Below, piece by piece: positions 6,341-8,574 of a stretch of 8,574 nt of DNA. The stretch is from positions 5,803 through 14,376 of the forward strand of contig DNGE01000048.1 in the NCBI GenBank assembly GCA_003486705.1, in the 5' to 3' direction. Under the pieces are notes generated by a model. It was not told where the DNA came from and ran no database searches. It saw only the letters and a program-made list of their open reading frames with translations. The position numbers were made by a program, and so were the translations under genes. The number at the start of each line of letters is the position of its first letter. Within the stretch, counting starts at the first letter, position 1. The stretch is from Bacillota bacterium. Its GTDB lineage: Bacteria; Bacillota_I; Bacilli_A; MOL361; Turicibacteraceae.

Positions 6341-6824
6341 TTAAGATTTGTTCTATAACGTCATCTACTGTTAAATGGTCTGTTTCAATCTCGTAGTGTG
6401 CCGTTTCCTCATATAAAGCTTGACGTTTTGATAAAATAGTCGATAGCTTCTCTTCTACATTTCCATCTTGTAATAAGGGGCGATTTGAAGAGGTGACGCG
6501 TGTGAGTAAGGTTTGTGGCGTCGCTTTTAGGTAAATGACGGTTGCCATTTGTTTTAGAAGCTCACGATTGTTTGGATTTAAGATGATACCGCCTCCTGGT
6601 GAGATAATCTCGTATTGTAAGAGGACCTCTTTTAAAGCTTGTACTTCGCATTGACGAAAATAGGCTTCACCTTGTGTTTGAAACAATTTTGTGACGCTCA
6701 TTTGTTGCTGTGCCTCAATCCATTCATCTAGGTCAATATGTGTTTTGTGTAATTTTTTTGCAAGGGCATGACCGATGGTTGTTTTACCACTCCCCATCAT
6801 ACCGATAAAAACGATTGGTTTCAT
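6324..6824 (-). CDS. aroK: Shikimate kinase
   Basis: Cytoplasmic enzyme that phosphorylates shikimate to shikimate 3-phosphate with ATP, the fifth step of the chorismate pathway to aromatic amino acids. The 166-residue protein (normal length) has Walker A GMMGSGKT (8-15), the DLD motif (D31, D33) that binds magnesium and shikimate, R57 and E60 in YFRQCE, the GGG of SPGGG (77-79) that contacts shikimate, a lid Arg in NRPLL (R115), and R134 in the adenine-side SKRQALY segment. Start ATG 6822-6824 has AGGTGA (6831-6836 on the complement) 6 nt upstream, and that site overlaps the comGG stop codon, so translation is probably coupled to comGG. It is the last gene of the minus-strand operon, and its stop lies in the terminator stem. 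Expression should therefore at least partly follow competence genes; no separate promoter is evident. Confidence 0.95.
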   Translation of the reverse strand: MKPIVFIGMMGSGKTTIGHALAKKLHKTHIDLDEWIEAQQQMSVTKLFQTQGEAYFRQCEVQALKEVLLQYEIISPGGGIILNPNNRELLKQMATVIYLKATPQTLLTRVTSSNRPLLQDGNVEEKLSTILSKRQALYEETAHYEIETDHLTVDDVIEQILKLEKA

Positions 6825-6834
6825 AATTCATCAC

Positions 6835-7221
6835 CTAATATGTTATGTCATATGTACGCGTACTTATATTGTACGAAATTTTTCCTTTTACTCGCCCCTC
6901 ATTATAATACAAATCGTACGTAACATCAATCAACGTATTAAATTTTATGTACTCTAGCCTAATTTTCACACCATTATCCCAATAAATCGTCTTTGTGAGG
7001 GTGTAGCTTGCCATAACAAAATCAGGATCTGATATTTCAGTGATGAGCTCATATACACATTGTTTTTCTAGTAAGTTTAACTCGTGAAATTGCTGTTGGT
7101 TATTTAGCGCAAGAACTTGTGATTGTAAGCCTTGACTCCAAGTTAATAAAAGGGCGGCTAAAAAAAGCGTTAAGATTAAGGTGAGCGGAAGAATCGTCCC
7201 GTTTTCATTGCGTATCATCAT
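6835..7221 (-). CDS. comGG: ComGG-like minor pseudopilin of the competence pilus
   Basis: Probable minor pilin of the DNA-uptake (type IV competence) pilus. The 128-residue product has a short polar start, then NGTILPL and a hydrophobic helix (about 9-31), and a poorly conserved C-terminal part with several Tyr. The GxIxP pattern after the possible processing Gly (G8) resembles the GFIYP of B. subtilis ComGG as I recall it. Like that protein, and like the type II secretion tip pseudopilin GspK, it lacks Glu at +5 (Leu here). Identity rests mainly on position as fourth in the D-E-F-G order and this N-terminus. Start: GAGG (7228-7231 on the complement) is 6 nt before ATG 7221; the ATG at 7233, four codons earlier, has no site at proper distance. 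It overlaps the end of comGF by 17 nt, so coupling is likely. Confidence 0.8.
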   Translation of the reverse strand: MMIRNENGTILPLTLILTLFLAALLLTWSQGLQSQVLALNNQQQFHELNLLEKQCVYELITEISDPDFVMASYTLTKTIYWDNGVKIRLEYIKFNTLIDVTYDLYYNEGRVKGKISYNISTRTYDITY

Positions 7222-7813
7222 TGTTAACCTCATTTTCTATGTCAATACCCTCATCAAGTAGGAAAGTGGCTTCAGGTTGCATCGTGTTTTCTTCAAGTAG
7301 ATTGGGATCGTCTTGAAGCTCAATTCCATTTTCCTCTTCAACTTCGACAACAGGAATTAAATCTCCACGCTGCAATGTCGTGAGATAAAAGGAATAGGAC
7401 TCATTTTTAGAAGTGTTAATTGTTAGTTTGGCAGACTGATCACTAATAAGCTCCACTTTAAATGACTGGCAGTTATATAAATAAATTTCACCACCCACAC
7501 CACTCACCTGTCGAATTAACCGCTGATTATTCACCCGATAAGTGACCACACCACCTGAGCCATAAGGATGTAGTGTCAACACATTTCCACTCGTAACAGA
7601 CAACTTTTTCATTAAGCGCGCTTCAACTAACATCTGAGCCCCCATGATCTCCACATCAAGATAACTAGGATTCACAAAATCAACGTCATACGCGCGTGAC
7701 AACAGCAAGACACTATACAATACAGAAACAAGCACCGCCGTAATCAATAGCGCAATCAAATGCTCAACCAAAATAAAACCCGCATCATGACGGCAAACAG
7801 TACGTTTTTTCAA
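7205..7813 (-). CDS. comGF: ComGF-like minor pseudopilin with acidic C-terminal tail
   Basis: Probable minor pilin that helps assemble the competence pilus at the membrane. The 202-residue product has a basic leader KKRTVCRHDAG, then FILVEHLIALL with processing after G12 and the conserved Glu at +5 (E17), and a membrane/helix segment (about 13-35). The globular part has the ComGF-like pattern of beta strands (VVTYRVNNQRLIRQV, then IYLYNCQSFKVEL). Residues about 155-202 form a tail with 17 Asp/Glu and no Lys/Arg; B. subtilis ComGF is only about 125 residues long, so this is an unusual extension. Start: AGGAGG (7821-7826 on the complement) is 7 nt before TTG 7813; ATG 7819 is only 1 nt from it and ATG 7876 has no site. 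The gene overlaps comGE by 29 nt and comGG by 17 nt. Confidence 0.85.
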   Translation of the reverse strand: MKKRTVCRHDAGFILVEHLIALLITAVLVSVLYSVLLLSRAYDVDFVNPSYLDVEIMGAQMLVEARLMKKLSVTSGNVLTLHPYGSGGVVTYRVNNQRLIRQVSGVGGEIYLYNCQSFKVELISDQSAKLTINTSKNESYSFYLTTLQRGDLIPVVEVEEENGIELQDDPNLLEENTMQPEATFLLDEGIDIENEVNNDDTQ

Positions 7814-8102
7814 TCCCATCCCTCCTTGTGTAAGTGGTGCATAATCCTTTCTCAGAATTGGTAATGATTTGAGCAACCGGAGAATTAAGAGACATTTCTG
7901 TAAAAATAGCTAATTGCCCATCTAAAAGTTGATGTTTGATTGCATAAAGATTCGTTTTCACTTCATGGTCCAACTTCATATCTTTTTGCACCTTAAATAA
8001 AACAGGTAACACCGTTAAAAAGGAGCAAATCACAACCGTTAAAATAATCAAGCTAATCAAACAATCAAATAAAACAAATCCTTTTTCCTTATGAGTCACC
8101 AT
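7785..8102 (-). CDS. comGE: ComGE-like minor pseudopilin
   Basis: Probable minor pilin of the competence pilus. The 105-residue product begins MVTHKEKG with FVLFDCLISLIIL after it: a type IV prepilin leader with processing after G8 and a hydrophobic helix of about 25 residues. The +5 residue is Asp (D13) where Glu is nearly universal. C88 and C102 in the C-terminal part could form a disulfide outside the membrane. Start: AAGGAG (8111-8116 on the complement) is 8 nt before ATG 8102; the ATG at 8141 has no such site and would add a non-pilin extension. It lies 42 nt after comGD and its end overlaps the comGF start. The comGE name comes from its place in the operon and its size; sequence alone says only prepilin-like. 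Confidence 0.82.
   Translation of the reverse strand: MVTHKEKGFVLFDCLISLIILTVVICSFLTVLPVLFKVQKDMKLDHEVKTNLYAIKHQLLDGQLAIFTEMSLNSPVAQIITNSEKGLCTTYTRRDGIEKTYCLPS
7821..7826 (-). promoter_or_regulatory. Ribosome binding site that decides a TTG start for comGF
   Basis: A perfect AGGAGG on the minus strand, inside the end of comGE. It is 7 nt from TTG 7813 but only 1 nt from ATG 7819, so TTG is the better start even though an ATG is nearer. Confidence 0.7.
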
Positions 8103-8144
8103 ACCTTCAACTCCTTTCTCACACCAAAGAGCAACAAACACTCA

Positions 8145-8574
8145 TTATCGAATATCCAAACCGCCACCACCAACCGAGAAAACTAGCTGCTTCTTAAAAT
8201 AGGATGACGTGGCTTGCAGCGTTCTCGCTTGGCTAATATTTCCCACACTATTAAATGAAATCGTACAAAGTGTTCCTGAGCAACTCAGGTTTATATTTTT
8301 AGGCAGCTCCCGCCTAATATAAACGTCTAAAGTACTCACATACTGCACCTCATACTTTTGACTTGCCGGATATATCCGCAGCTGCAAAAAACTATTACCC
8401 GGCGTCAAATTATGCTGTCGCACAACATTGACATCCTGCCTAAACGTCGAAAGTACTTGCGAAAACTGAACGTAATCTAGAAACTGCATCAACGGAACCG
8501 TACACATCAACACGATCATCCCCGTGATGAACAGACCGATGAGGGTTTCGACGAGGGTGAAACCTTTGGGGTTA
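8145..8574 (-). CDS. comGD: ComGD-like competence pseudopilin (N-terminal leader cut by window edge)
   Basis: Minor pilin of the competence pilus, exported and processed by the ComC prepilin peptidase. The frame is open to the right edge and gives 142 residues, starting NPKG then FTLVETLIGLF: a canonical prepilin cleavage site after Gly with Glu at +5, followed by the membrane helix. The ATG at 8519 is 18 codons into this and is internal, so only a few leader residues and the start codon are missing. The C-terminal half has the GspH/ComGD-like ISFNSVGNISQARTL pattern, a CxxxxC pair (SCSGTLC) that may form a disulfide, and a final FSVGGGGLDIR strand. It ends at TAA 8145-8147. It is the first visible gene of the minus-strand operon; comGA, comGB and comGC are expected just beyond the right edge. 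Confidence 0.9.
   Translation of the reverse strand, partial: NPKGFTLVETLIGLFITGMIVLMCTVPLMQFLDYVQFSQVLSTFRQDVNVVRQHNLTPGNSFLQLRIYPASQKYEVQYVSTLDVYIRRELPKNINLSCSGTLCTISFNSVGNISQARTLQATSSYFKKQLVFSVGGGGLDIR

Noticed and set aside
6854..6863. Perfect palindrome GTACGCGTAC near the end of comGG
   Set aside because: Inside coding sequence, short, with no companion site or promoter; most likely chance.
6775..6957. 60-codon plus-strand frame across the aroK/comGG junction
   Set aside because: Antisense to two supported genes, with no promoter or ribosome binding site.
1..8574. Mobile element, CRISPR, prophage, toxin-antitoxin or defence system
   Set aside because: No transposase, integrase, repeat array, direct-repeat boundary or unknown gene cluster is visible; every sizeable gene belongs to a known housekeeping or competence family.

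Overview
The window reads as ordinary chromosome of a low-GC Gram-positive bacterium (Bacillota, most likely class Bacilli or a close relative such as Turicibacter). The signs are AT-rich DNA, strong AGGAGG-type ribosome binding sites, TTG/GTG starts, extended -10 promoters and short stem-plus-T-tract terminators. A Bacillus-type gene set points the same way: sodA, a class B elongation PBP, C+ rpmG, FBP-type ldh, ROK glcK, a YqgX-like hydrolase and comG. Genus cannot be fixed from sequence alone.

Layout, plus strand (1-6152): the 3' part of a Mn-type superoxide dismutase with its terminator; a class B penicillin-binding protein (pbpA-like) with its own extended -10 promoter; a 259-nt gap ending in a promoter for rpmG, too short for a standard ORF cutoff; L-lactate dehydrogenase; an ATP-dependent ROK glucokinase behind a CcpA-like cre site; and a small metallo-beta-lactamase-fold hydrolase. 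Nearly every gene has its own promoter and terminator, so this half is mostly monocistronic. Glucokinase and lactate dehydrogenase sit side by side and act at the entry and exit of glycolysis.

Layout, minus strand (8574-6324): the distal part of a competence pseudopilus operon, read right to left as comGD (start just off the window), comGE, comGF, comGG, then shikimate kinase aroK. comGE/comGF and comGF/comGG overlap, and the aroK ribosome binding site overlaps the comGG stop, so the genes look translationally coupled. The two halves converge on a bidirectional terminator at about 6291-6340 whose stem includes the aroK stop codon.

From recall, the order sodA, pbpA, rpmG, glcK, yqgX, comG resembles the B. 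subtilis yqg-comG region with many genes missing and ldh added. I see no mobile element, CRISPR array, tRNA, rRNA or clearly undescribed system. The points most worth a second look are the acidic C-terminal tail on ComGF, the non-canonical +5 residues of ComGE and ComGG, aroK as the last gene of the comG operon, and the cre-like and dyad elements in the long glcK leader.
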